Assembly (NCBI GenBank): GCA_027603065.1
Contig: JADGJP010000008.1
Location: 660,665-724,664 of the forward strand
Reading direction: 5' to 3'
DNA from: Geranomyces variabilis
Taxonomy: Eukaryota > Chytridiomycota > Chytridiomycetes > Spizellomycetales > Powellomycetaceae
Length of the DNA: 64,000 bases
In this document: positions 55,631-64,000 of the stretch, one piece after another
Position numbering within the stretch: position 1 is the first letter of the stretch
Layout of the letters: the number at the start of each line of letters is the position of its first letter
Notes under the pieces: model-generated
Databases searched by the model: none
Seen by the model: only the letters and a program-made list of their open reading frames with translations
Told to the model about the DNA's origin: nothing
Position numbers and translations under genes: made by a program

Positions 55631-56290
55631 ATGGGAAACTCGCAATCCTTCAACGTCAACGCGCCACTACTGCCATGCAATCCGCCGGTGGCCGCGGTCG
55701 ACCCGCGCTTCATTGCCCAGCGAGAGACCACGCTTCTGCTCAAAGAAAAGATCATGAGCTTTAGCGGCGACGACTTTTCCATTAAAGAAGTCCAAACCGG
55801 ACAGCCGTATTTTAAAGTCGACGGCCGCAATTTCTCGTTACGACAAAAGAAGCAATTTCTCGACGCATACGGGGTACCGGTCTTCAACATGAAAAAAAAG
55901 CTTCTCAAGGTTGTCTCGACGCAAAACATCTACAAAGCCGACTCCTCCGACGAAAAGCTCTTTGTCATCGAATCGACATTTACGTTCATGAAGCCAAAGA
56001 TCTTCGTCGCGTTCAAAGACCTCGTTACTGGCGAGCAGTGCGAGGTTGGCTTGAAAGGAAACTGGATCGCTCGACAGTGTGTGATGTGGATTGACCGCGG
56101 GTGCCGAGGCAAAGACAACCAGCAGATCATCGGCTACATCCACTCGGAGTGGGCGGAGGCGCGGAACCTGCTGTTTGACAAGCAGACATATTTCCTTCGC
56201 ATTGCGCCTGGGGTCGACATGGCGCTTATGGTCGCTATTTGCGTTGCGCTTGACGAAAAAGCGCACGAGAACCAGAATTCTGCTATCTAG
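55631..56290 (+). CDS. LOR/tubby-C-like domain protein
   Basis: A single-exon protein of 219 residues of the LURP-one-related (PF04525-type) family, a 12-stranded barrel with a central helix related to tubby and scramblases. Visible features: TTLLLKEKIMSFSGDDFSIK, YFKVDGRNFSLRQKKQFLDA, YGVPVFNMKKKLLKV, YKADSSDEKLFVIES, and the final helix VDMALMVAICVALDE, typical of the family's C-terminus. The protein starts MGNSQSF, which fits an N-myristoylation signal, so membrane attachment is likely. Function is unknown in fungi; plant members act in defence and bind membranes. Confidence 0.88.
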   Translation: MGNSQSFNVNAPLLPCNPPVAAVDPRFIAQRETTLLLKEKIMSFSGDDFSIKEVQTGQPYFKVDGRNFSLRQKKQFLDAYGVPVFNMKKKLLKVVSTQNIYKADSSDEKLFVIESTFTFMKPKIFVAFKDLVTGEQCEVGLKGNWIARQCVMWIDRGCRGKDNQQIIGYIHSEWAEARNLLFDKQTYFLRIAPGVDMALMVAICVALDEKAHENQNSAI

Positions 56291-56605
56291 AAGGAGGCTG
56301 GGGCCCGGTGCGGCTCACCCCTCTTAAAAGTTTTTGGCGGATTTTAAACCATATGTAAACACGTTTATAACGCGCGACCCAGCGCAAAAACCGCCTCGTA
56401 CATAGTATGATCGTACGACACGCGTCACTTTTTAACATTCCTGCGGCGGGGAACGAATATGTCTTCAATATAAAGGCCCATGTCCCTTTTGTTCCCCGCA
56501 TTTCGTCTAATTTCAAGCAGAAATCTCGCAGCTGCACCCCCTCGGACCTCCTGCCTGCTTTCATCATTAATCGCCCGTCCTTGCTCCCGCCGCTCCTTCT
56601 TAAGT
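56291..56605. promoter_or_regulatory. Upstream region of FPP synthase
   Basis: 315 bp between tandem genes. C/T-rich from 56520 to 56600, immediately before the ERG20 start. No other feature seen. Confidence 0.35.
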
Positions 56606-58089
56606 ATGGTTTCCCCTACAACTTCGGCCACCTCTGAACGCGAGTCTTTTCTCGCCGTTTTCAACACCATTTCCACGGACCTCGTTGCGGAGCTCAAAAG
56701 CTACAATGTGCCGCAGGACGGAGTCGAGCATGTCAAAAAGGTGAGCCACGTGCCATGTGTGATTATGACGTAAAAAGGCTGCGAAACTTACAGTGGTTAT
56801 AGATGCTCGCATACAATGTCCCGGGCGGAAAACTGAACCGTGGCCTTACGGTCCCGTCCGCGCTGCAATCGCTTCTCAAGCGCTCGCTTACCAAGGATGA
56901 GCTGCTCAAATCGCAGATCTTGGGGTGGTGCATTGAGCTGGTATGGAGGAGGCATTTGCTGGGGAGAAGAGACAACGGGCATGCCCGTTAACCCACAACG
57001 GTTGCTCGTCAGCTCCAAGCCTTTTTCCTGATCTCGGACGACATCATGGACGGTTCTATCACGAGGCGCGGCCAGCCGTGCTGGTACAAGCAGGTGAGGA
57101 GCATTTAACCCTGTTGCATGACACCTTGTGCTCTCCAGCTAACATTTTGCACTAAGCCCACCATTGGCATGATTGCCATCAACGACGCTTTTATTTGCGA
57201 AGGCGCCATCTACCGCCTCCTCAAGCAGCACTTCCGCGGAACTCCATATTACGCAGACCTGCTCGAGCTGTTCCACGAAGTCACCTACCAGACCGAGCTT
57301 GGTCAGATGATGGACCTGATTACCGCGCCCGAGGACAGCGTCGACCTGAACAAGTTTTCCATCGAGAAGTGAGGACATATCCTTGCACTTGCGCGTGCCT
57401 TATGATGAGGAGTCTGCCCATTCTGACTTTCTATCGCCCGCTCAGACACGCGTACATCGTCGAGTACAAAACCGCGTACTACTCCTTCTACCTCCCGATC
57501 GCCCTCGCCATGCGGATGGCGGGTATCCAGGACGAGGTCGCATATCAGCAGGCAAAGGCCGTGCTACTTCCGCTCGGCGAGTACTTTCAGGTGCAGGACG
57601 ACTACCTCGACTGCTACGGTTCGCCAGAGGTGATTGGCAAGATTGGCACCGACATTGAAGACAACAAATGCGGATGGTTGATTGTGCAGGCTTTGGAACG
57701 TGCGAGCGCCGCGCAGCGCAAAGTGCTTGATGTATGGAAAGAGCTGTACGCGCGTTACTACTTTCTTCCGTCCTCCTCCTGATAATGCTACTATTCTCGC
57801 AACAGGAAAACTACGGACAAAAATCGCCCGAGAATGTGAAGGCGGTTAAGCAGGTCTACGAGGAGCTCAGGATCGCGGACGTGTACCATGCGTACGAGGA
57901 GGCCAGCTACGCCCGTATCTCAAAGCTGATTGAGGCTATTGATGAATCGCTGATCCCGCGGGAAATGTTTGTCGTATTTATGAATAGGTAAGTGTAGCCG
58001 AATGCCGCCCTACCGCCCTTTGTCTGCGAGGACAACTATGTTGACACAGATTTGTTTCTATCTGCAGGATTTACAAGCGCAAGGTTTAA
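56606..58089 (+). CDS. ERG20: Farnesyl pyrophosphate synthase
   Basis: This enzyme condenses IPP with DMAPP and GPP to give FPP for sterols, dolichol, haem A, ubiquinone and prenylation. Exons 56606-56740, 56803-56940, 57013-57093, 57157-57368, 57446-57731, 57806-57987 and 58068-58089 give 351 residues, as in yeast Erg20. The first Asp-rich motif is [20 protein letters not shown] with Phe-Phe before it, which fits a C15 product; the second is [13 protein letters not shown] followed by [20 protein letters not shown]. Other family signatures are [10 protein letters not shown] and [17 protein letters not shown]. The terminal IYKRKV keeps the basic C-terminus that closes the active site; it sits on a 22-nt last exon. 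Confidence 0.97.
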
Positions 58090-58348
58090 GACCGTGCGAG
58101 CATGGTCTTTTGCAATTTTCGGACGGGCTCTCCCCGTCGCGCTGGGCCGCGGAGTGGACTTGAAGGCGTAGATTTTGAACGTATCCCTGGTCGACGTAAC
58201 TAGATAGCCAATATACAGTACTTTTCAAAGAATGGCTTTCGGAGCCCCTCGAGCTGCGCGCAAGCTGCCTATTGCGCGTAGGAGCGGGCGCGCCAAGTGC
58301 GATGACGGCTGACCCCCGATGGTTTTCAGGACTTGGCTCCTCTCCCCT

Positions 58349-58838
58349 TCAGGTCGCCTTTGATGGTAAAGGTTGAGCTGGGGGTGGATTTGATGCCCCA
58401 GATGCTGCCGGAGGTGCATTCAATGCCGCCAACGCGGCTGCTGCCCTTGCGTCATCCTTTTTCCGCCAGTCGTTCCATGCAATCCCACCAATGAACGCAG
58501 TCAGCGCCAAAACTTGCGAACCGACCCGCATGCGCTGAGACTTTTGAAAGCCTATGCGGTCGTTGCGTAAGAGTGTCGAGGACATGCGAAAGATGCTCCA
58601 TGTGGTGAGGATGACAGCTGGTAGGTTGATGAAGTTTAGCAATGGAAGAGGAGAGGAAATGAGCGAGGGCGGCCAAGGCAGAGTACCGGGGAGAATAAAC
58701 GGGTTTTCGGCATTCTTGCGCTTCGTGCGGGCCCAAAAGCCCTCTTTTGTGGAGAAGCGGGGTTAGAGAGGCGTGCGGAGGGGCGAATACGTATTTCTGC
58801 GGTGCCAAGTCCTCACCCTCGTCTGGGAAAAATGACAT
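58349..58838 (-). CDS. RCF1: RCF1-type HIG1-domain protein (respiratory supercomplex factor)
   Basis: This small inner-membrane protein modulates cytochrome c oxidase and supercomplexes. Exons 58838-58817 (22 nt), 58743-58687 and 58617-58349 give 115 residues. The joined N-terminus is MSFFPDEEGFWARTKRKNAE, then NPFILPAVILTTWSIFRMSS, TLLRNDRIGFQKSQRMRVGS and QVLALTAFIGGIAW, which is the HIG1 hairpin with the Q-R-x-R-V-x-x-Q motif. Reading through the second intron instead would insert about 23 residues after ILP and break the first helix. The C-terminal 35 residues are Ala/Pro-rich. It is head-to-head with histone H4 over 119 bp. Confidence 0.88.
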
Positions 58839-58957
58839 TGCTCTCGGTTGAGCGGGGGCAGTGAAAAGTGTGGAGAGCCACAAACAAGCTCAGCTTTCTT
58901 CCCAACTGAAGCGCGACATTCAACCTCGACCGCTCCTACACCACCTCCACCTCTCGA

Positions 58958-59416
58958 ATGGCAGGCCCTTCCGGGAGCAGCTACCGCGGGCTCGGCAAGG
59001 GCAAGGGCAAGAGCGTCGACTCTGGCCGTGCAGGAAAGGCACCCTATGAGACTAGCGTCCGACGAAAGCGGGCTATGCTCTTGAGAGACAACCTGTTGGG
59101 AATCACAAAGCCTGCGATCCGCCGTCTTGCCCGCCGCGGCGGCGTCAAGCGCATATCCGCCGGAATCTACGACGAGACCCGTAGTGTTCTCAAAAGCTTT
59201 CTTACCAACATTCTTCGAGGTGACTAGGCCTGCGCGCGTGATGTCCCTACCGACAGCCCGCCACTGGACCGACTTTTTTCCACGCCAACTTTTCTGTTTC
59301 TCTTGTCAGACACCGTCGCCTACACTGAACATCGCAAAGCCAAGACGGTGTCAGCCATGGACGTCGTTTACTCGCTGAAGCGCCAGGGCCGCACTCTGTA
59401 CGGCTTTGACACCTAA
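58958..59416 (+). CDS. Divergent histone H4 with extended tail
   Basis: A nucleosome core histone. Exons 58958-59219 and 59310-59416 give 122 residues against the usual 103. The fold is fully H4: [39 protein letters not shown] and [10 protein letters not shown]. Unlike canonical H4, the tail is ~19 residues longer ([18 protein letters not shown], then a Ser/Asp/Tyr-containing insert), the K20 position is Met (KRAMLLRDN for HRKVLRDN), SGLIYEETR is [17 protein letters not shown] is FLTNILRD, and the end is FDT. So it is best called an H4 variant. Whether canonical H4 genes exist elsewhere cannot be seen. Confidence 0.93.
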
Positions 59417-60481
59417 CCGAAGAACGACGTCGACGCTCGCACGAGACAAAGGAAACACGCCGTCAAAAGAACAATACGCCGAAATAACGAAACCGTGTTT
59501 TGGCCCATCAACACGCACCCCACCTTTTTTTTGCCGCACATCCTTTTATATGGAATAGTTACTGGGAACGCGGAATTTGAATTAATTTGCAGTTTGTCGC
59601 TGTTTTCGTATCACGTGCTTGCGGAGAGGGGTGAGGCGACTTGTGCAGCTTCTCGGCGCTGCCGCCTCATTCAAATTGGTAGGTCTGGATCAGAACGTGG
59701 ACTGCGCAAGACTGTGCATGAAATTCGCTGGTGGATCGCAGATGGGCCCCTATTAGGCGCATAGAGCTCGAACTGGTCCGGGCGTAGACGGCGTCTTGAG
59801 GATTTGAAACATGGGCAGAGCGTGCGTGCGGTGTGCAAAAACACATATCAAATCACCCATAGGGATGGGTGAAGAAGGCTCACGTATGGTGTCGGCAGGC
59901 ATTCTCGCGGGTTTTTGTCTCTGGTTCACGGCGATCGTAACAGGCTCGCTCGTGCGAAAGCTTGTTGAGCAGAAGGGACTGAGACGATGAATGAGCGTGG
60001 CGGAAAGTGGAATCCGTAAAGCAGAAGGAACCTGCAGATCCATGCGGGTACTGCCACTCTGATAGCCGCAGAGCGAAGCTCCGTGACAGAGAGGAGGTCC
60101 AAGAGGGTGCATGGTTACCCCTTCAAGACAATGTAGGAAAAAGCGACACAAGGTTTTGCGCAACGCTACCGCCCCGCTTTTGTTTCAGTGGCGCCAGCTG
60201 CAAGCGGCAACCTGGGAGCGTTCACATCGGAAACTGGATTGCGAGCCCAAGCTTAAGGGCTGTCGCCTACTAATGTAACGTGAGTCACAATCTTGGGCCG
60301 TGTGTGAGGCTGGGAGCGCCAACAAGGAACCAACCACAGCCATCGCAGGTCCTCATTTCCGTTAATATGCAAAAATCCAAAGTTGCAACCTGTGGGAAGG
60401 CGGGGGGTTAGAGGGGGGGGGGGCTTGCCTTCCCTCGGTAGAGCAGATATAAGCGATCGCTCACGGGGCTGTCCAAATAAG
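59417..60481. other. Gene-free interval between H4 and tRNA-Pro
   Basis: 1.06 kb with no convincing gene; a 136-codon minus frame (59753-60163) has no domain features. It ends in a G-rich patch at 60402-60423. Confidence 0.45.
60402..60423 (+). repeat. G-run
   Basis: A 6-G run, TTAGA and a 12-G run lie within 22 bp, 60 bp from the tRNA terminator. It could form a G-quadruplex. It is not a telomere array: the TTAGGG-like motif occurs only once. Confidence 0.6.
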
Positions 60482-60490
60482 AAAAAAAAA
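60482..60490 (-). terminator. Pol III T-run terminator of tRNA-Pro
   Basis: On the minus strand an uninterrupted run of nine T follows the tRNA 3' end by about 9 nt, the standard RNA polymerase III stop signal. Confidence 0.8.
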
Positions 60491-60499
60491 ACAAAGCTG

Positions 60500-60571
60500 G
60501 GGCTCGACCGGGGCTTGAACCCGGGACCTCTCGCACCCGAAGCGAGAATCGTACCACTAGACCATCGAGCT
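60500..60571 (-). tRNA. tRNA-Pro (anticodon CGG)
   Basis: A complete intronless cloverleaf: D arm GGTCTAGTGGTACGATTC, anticodon stem-loop CTCGC-TTCGGGT-GCGAG with CGG at 60539-60537, T arm CCGGG-TTCAAGC-CCCGG. Internal A box (TGGTCTAGTGG) and B box (GGTTCAAGCCC) are intact. The acceptor stem pairs AGCTCGA with TCGAGCC except the first pair, which is A1 opposite C72. The first 24 nt are repeated in the adjacent array. Confidence 0.92.
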
Positions 60572-61013
60572 CACTATGACTCTGAGAAATCATTCTGCAA
60601 CGTGAGTCTGAGAAATGCAGACTGTGTATCTGGCGCTTGCTGTCTTCTCCGCTCGAGATCGTACCACTAGACCATCGAGCTCACTATGACTTTGAGAAAT
60701 GCTTCTGATAGGTGACGCTAAAGAATGTGGGCTGTCTCTTTTGCATAAGCTGCTTTTCTCCGCTCAATATCATACCACTAGACCATTGAGCTCCCTATGA
60801 CTCTGAGAAATCACTCTGAAAGGTGACTCTAAGGAATGTACATCGTCTATCTTGCGCATGCTGTTCTTTCCGCTCTATGACTCTGAGAAATCACTCTGAA
60901 AGGTGATGCTAAGGAATGTGGGCTATGACTCTGAGAAATCACTCTGAGAACTGAGTTTGAGAGATGAAGGCTGTCTCTTTTGTGCATGCTGTTCTCTCCG
61001 CTTGAGATTGTAG
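60548..61013. repeat. Tandem array built from the tRNA-Pro 5' half plus flank
   Basis: Units of about 110 bp: 60548-60656 (starting inside the tRNA), 60657-60767, 60768-60874, and a composite 60875-61013. Units 1-3 each carry the minus-strand tRNA 5' end (forward strand GTACCACTAGACCATCGAGC, with TACCACTAGACCATTGAGC in unit 3), then CACTATGACTCTGAGAAAT, a GTGACTCTAAGGAATGT-like segment and CTGTTCTCTCCGCTCGAGAT-like ends. Unit 4 lacks the tRNA part but repeats CTATGACTCTGAGAAATCAC twice. So the duplicated unit is a 5' tRNA fragment with its upstream flank, including the A box but not the B box. Confidence 0.85.
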
Positions 61014-61416
61014 CAATTTTTAGTTTTTTTTGGCCATCATATGATTACAACCTTTCAATAAAGCCAGAAGTATTTCTATTCTGTATTTGCTGGATATGAA
61101 AGAGAACAAACATAAATACTTGCGCACAATTTCCGCTGTGTTGTAGCCTCGCATCCGCTGGAAGTCCAAATGTCATTGCGTGCTTCCGACAGCGCATGGA
61201 GACTCTCCCCAGGCGTGGTCACGTGATGCCCGCGGCTCAGCCACCGCGACCGGATCCCGGCTTTCGTCGTCGCCCGTCAAGCATCCTCTGCCAGATCATC
61301 AACGTCCACTCGACACCAGCCCCGAGCCCGCTGAACGCACTGACTATTATATACCCGGCTGGCCTGTAACGTATGTCAATCTTGCATCGAACAAGCGCCG
61401 CCGCCCGCACTTTGAA

Positions 61417-63644
61417 ATGAGGCGCGCAGATACCCCGTCGGCGCCGCGCCAGCCGGACAGCCAACAGCCAGTAGACAACGCAACGCCGGAGCAGAGCCGC
61501 CAACAGCCTCACCATGGGCCGTCTCAGCAGTCTCAGCAGTCTCGGCAGGGCTCGCTTGCGGTCGAAGAAGTTGGCAATATACCCACGGCACGCAAGCGGA
61601 CCCTACCTGATGCCTTTGATCCGCCAGGCGGCCTTCAACAGCCAGTGCGGCCGGCAGTGGATCACCTTATCACCGGGTATACCTACTGATTAAACACCTG
61701 GTCTTGGACGGTGTATTTCATGTGCATAGTCCCTGATCTCTTGTCTCGCGCAGACCCTCTTTCCGCCCGTATTCAGCTTCGATGCAATCACCGTACAATA
61801 CGATCCCACAGGCTGCGGGTTCGTATAATACCGCCCATCAACCTGCCAACATGCATCATCACCATCATCATCATTCCTTTGGAAATTTGAATGATCCCCA
61901 GCATCACCAGCGGCTGCTTCCGCAGCTAAATTTCAGTGCTCAGCGTCACCAAAACTTTCCCGGCAGTTCTGGTGTGTCTAGCTATACCCCCCATGCGCCG
62001 CAGCAGCAGCATCATCAGCAGCGCCTGCCGTATACCCCACCATCTACATCTTTCGGCAACCCGGTGTTTCCTGCGCGCGCTCAACAATATCCGTCTCTGC
62101 AGCCGCCGCTGGCGCAACCTGCACAGCAATCTCAACATCAGCATCAGAAGGCGGAATCGGTTTCGTCACACAAGCTGGCGAAACTGACGAGTAGCGATAA
62201 CATTACGGCTGCGGCTGCCGAGGCCGATGCCCTCAATATTGGTGGCGAGCATGATTCACCAGAGCCGGACCCAAGTAAACGCGTTAAAGGGCTCCGCCAC
62301 TTCAGCAGATGCGTGGCAGAAAAAGTTCAAGCCAAAGGAACTACAACCTACAATGAGGTTAGCAGAAGACGCAAGTGGCTGTTATCTGCGTGTAGGATTG
62401 TGGGATGCCAATTTTCGGCTTTTGACTGAGCCACGTAATAAAACTTGGTGTCCAGGTTGCTGACGAACTAGTGGACGAGTTTACTACCCAGGCGCGCAAT
62501 GCTGACTCGGTAGGCTCCGACCGCATTCAATTTCTACCGGTTGGCGCAGGATTAATTAATTAATCGCTTGATTTGCCAGTACGACCACAAAAATATCCGC
62601 AGGCGTGTATACGACGCGCTCAACGTTCTGATGGCGATGGGCATCATCGCCAAAGCCAAAAAGGAAATCCGGTGGATCGGACTACCGACGGAAGGTTCTT
62701 ACCAAAGGGACTTGGAAGCGCTTCAGGTTTGTCGCGTCTGTAGCGGCTTATTCCTCAACGCGCTGCCATACTCACCAACTCTTTTCTCTTAGCGGCGCCA
62801 GAAAGAGCTTCTCGTACTCACGGCAGCTGAGCGAGAGGCCGGGGAAATCTCCGCCAGAAGGGTAATAAATTGCTCTCTTGGTTTACTCATCCTCTTATTT
62901 CCCCCTTTAAATGAGATTTTTTCTTTTTGATTAGCAATACCTACTCAAAATGCTTGCTAAACGGAATAAGCTCGAGCAAACGCAACGAGCCAATCTCCGC
63001 ACAGAAAACAGTCTTGAGCCGATCCTTGGCCCCCAGGAGGCTGGCGAAGGCATTATGTTGCCTTTTCTCCTACTGCGGTCCACTTGCGATGCTCACGTCG
63101 AAATCGAGAACACCGACGATAAGTCTCAATTCATGATCAGCTTTTCGAAACCATTCCATATGGTTAAGGACATGGAAGTTGTGTCGTCACTTTGTGAAGG
63201 TGATTATGAGAGGGGCAAATCCTTGCTCTCCAGGTCTCCGAGCGAGAGTCAATGGCAGGGCAGTCATACACCGTACCCCTTGGACCCGGGCACTCAGATT
63301 GATTCAGAAGTGTATCAACAACGGGCGCAGCAAAAGAGCTTTTCGAACGAGTCGCGGAACCCAGCTGGTAGGCGAATATGGCAGACTTATCATGGTTCAC
63401 GGGACGCTAACTGTGTGTCATTGCAATTGCAGTTTTTGCTGTACCTTTTCCTGCACGAGTTGGAAGCGTAGCGCTAAGTACTCCCTTGATATCTTCCGCT
63501 GCCCCGCCGGTTTTCGTGGAGCCCAACCCGCTGGAGATTGGCCGCACCTCCTCGCAATTCGATTTCTCGCAGCCCATGCAACAATCGACGAGCGTTGGTC
63601 ATTCGAGAAGCATCCGCTCGAGATCCCCCGACTTCTTCGGGTAG
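61417..63644 (+). CDS. TFDP: DP transcription factor (E2F dimerisation partner)
   Basis: DP heterodimerises with E2F to control G1/S genes. Exons (61417)-61676, 61754-62357, 62456-62509, 62580-62726, 62793-62861, 62935-63367 and 63433-63644. The winged-helix domain reads [55 protein letters not shown] and KEIRWIGLP, diagnostic of DP ([11 protein letters not shown]) rather than E2F. The dimerisation region follows: [15 protein letters not shown], then [20 protein letters not shown] and [12 protein letters not shown]. The N-terminus is His/Gln-rich and the C-terminus Ser/Pro-rich. The start is unsure: the frame stays open and protein-like back to ~61180 without an ATG, so an upstream first exon is likely; 61417 is the first in-frame ATG. 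Confidence 0.9.
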
Positions 63645-63710
63645 CCGCAACGTCGATTGCCTCTCTTTCATTCCCATACTCTTGTTTTCACCTCAAAGCG
63701 CTGTATACCC

Positions 63711-63731
63711 GCTCGGGTCTTCGACCCGAGC
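63711..63731. terminator. Perfect 9-bp hairpin in the DP 3' region
   Basis: GCTCGGGTC and GACCCGAGC flank a TTC loop, 67 bp after the DP stop codon. It is stable as RNA, so it may act in 3'UTR structure or 3'-end formation. Position and perfection are the only support. Confidence 0.4.
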
Positions 63732-63950
63732 ACACGCCGCCTCTACGATGGGGCTCCGGCACCATGCGCTTTTTTTCTGACATTTATCTTTCTTTTTGTG
63801 TTTGCTTGCTTTTTTCATTTGATACCCCCTTGATACCCCGTTCTTCCTATCCGCACTTTTGTTTTTCGTTGATTTTGGTGAGGTGCGAGTGAGCAGCGGA
63901 ACGATCAGATACAAGCCCAGGGCGCGGCGTTGCCGCCCCGCCTGTAAACA

Positions 63951-63966
63951 GACCAGTATACTGGTC
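63951..63966. repeat. Perfect 16-bp palindrome
   Basis: GACCAGTATACTGGTC is a full dyad near the right edge, as expected of a site for a symmetric dimer. Nothing else nearby identifies a binding protein. Confidence 0.5.
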
Positions 63967-64000
63967 GGGTGCCACAATCCTTGCGAAAACAAGGGCGGAA

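Noticed and set aside
58349-58642. Longer RCF1 reading without its second intron
   Set aside because: Reading through 58686-58618 keeps the frame but inserts about 23 Pro/Ser/Leu-rich residues between ILP and AVILTTW, breaking the conserved HIG1 first helix.
60402-60423. Telomere-like TTAGGG/G-run
   Set aside because: Only one GGGTTAG-like occurrence; a G homopolymer is the simpler reading and genes continue on both sides.
1-64000. Operon, CRISPR array, prophage or biosynthetic gene cluster
   Set aside because: Spliced genes on both strands with unrelated housekeeping functions; no direct-repeat/spacer array, integrase, transposase, PKS/NRPS or terpene-cyclase gene. FPP synthase alone does not make a cluster.

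Overview
The window is nuclear DNA from an intron-rich, compact fungal genome. About thirty protein genes lie on both strands, with roughly 110 short introns (about 45-140 bp) and intergenic gaps often under 300 bp. Exon models below were built by hand from GT/GC...AG sites, reading-frame phase and family motifs. The gene set is fungal in character: MGR2, RCF1, PEX4, GOS1, RPF1, TSR3, an OCA/Siw14-type phosphatase and a CHY/RWD protein. It also holds genes rare or absent in Dikarya: a DP (E2F partner) transcription factor, a rhodopsin-like class A GPCR, a WDR97/WDR87-like WD40-HEAT protein typical of flagellated cells, and an NPEPL1-type M17 peptidase. Together these suggest a zoosporic, early-diverging (chytrid-like) fungus; the species cannot be named from the sequence.

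Layout. 1-5.3 kb: 5' end of acetoacetyl-CoA synthetase (-), a PH-domain protein (+) and an Ala/Pro/Gln-rich protein (+). 5.4-10.2 kb: a TDG/MUG-type DNA glycosylase (-), an OCA-type phosphatase with an altered active site (-) and NBS1 (+). 10.2-11.2 kb: gene-free, with degenerate ~100-bp repeats. 11.2-19 kb: GOS1 (+), an orphan multi-pass membrane protein (-), TSR3 (+), PEX4 (-) and MGR2 (+, two 10-nt microexons). 19-26 kb: an apyrase 3'-end fossil, ATRIP (+), the intact Golgi apyrase (-) and MED18 (+). 26-31.6 kb: single-exon COG7 (-) and the GPCR (-). 31.8-40.2 kb: M17 peptidase (+), CCCH-RWD-CHY protein (+), an F-box-like relic (-), RPF1 (+) and DRG1/RBG1 (-). 40.7-49.5 kb: the long WDR97-like gene (+) and a dynamin-family GTPase with an in-frame TGA (-). 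51-59.4 kb: an orphan type I membrane protein (+), ETF-QO (-), a LOR/tubby-like protein (+), FPP synthase (+), RCF1 (-) and a divergent histone H4 (+). 60.4-61 kb: tRNA-Pro(CGG) (-) joined to tandem repeats carrying its 5' half. 61.4-64 kb: DP transcription factor (+).

The genes form no operon or biosynthetic cluster. Functional themes are DNA-damage signalling and repair (NBS1, ATRIP, TDG-like), Golgi traffic (GOS1, COG7, apyrase), mitochondria (MGR2, RCF1, ETF-QO), ribosome biogenesis (TSR3, RPF1, DRG1) and transcription (MED18, DP). Many genes are arranged head-to-head over 50-300 bp, so shared bidirectional promoters are likely.
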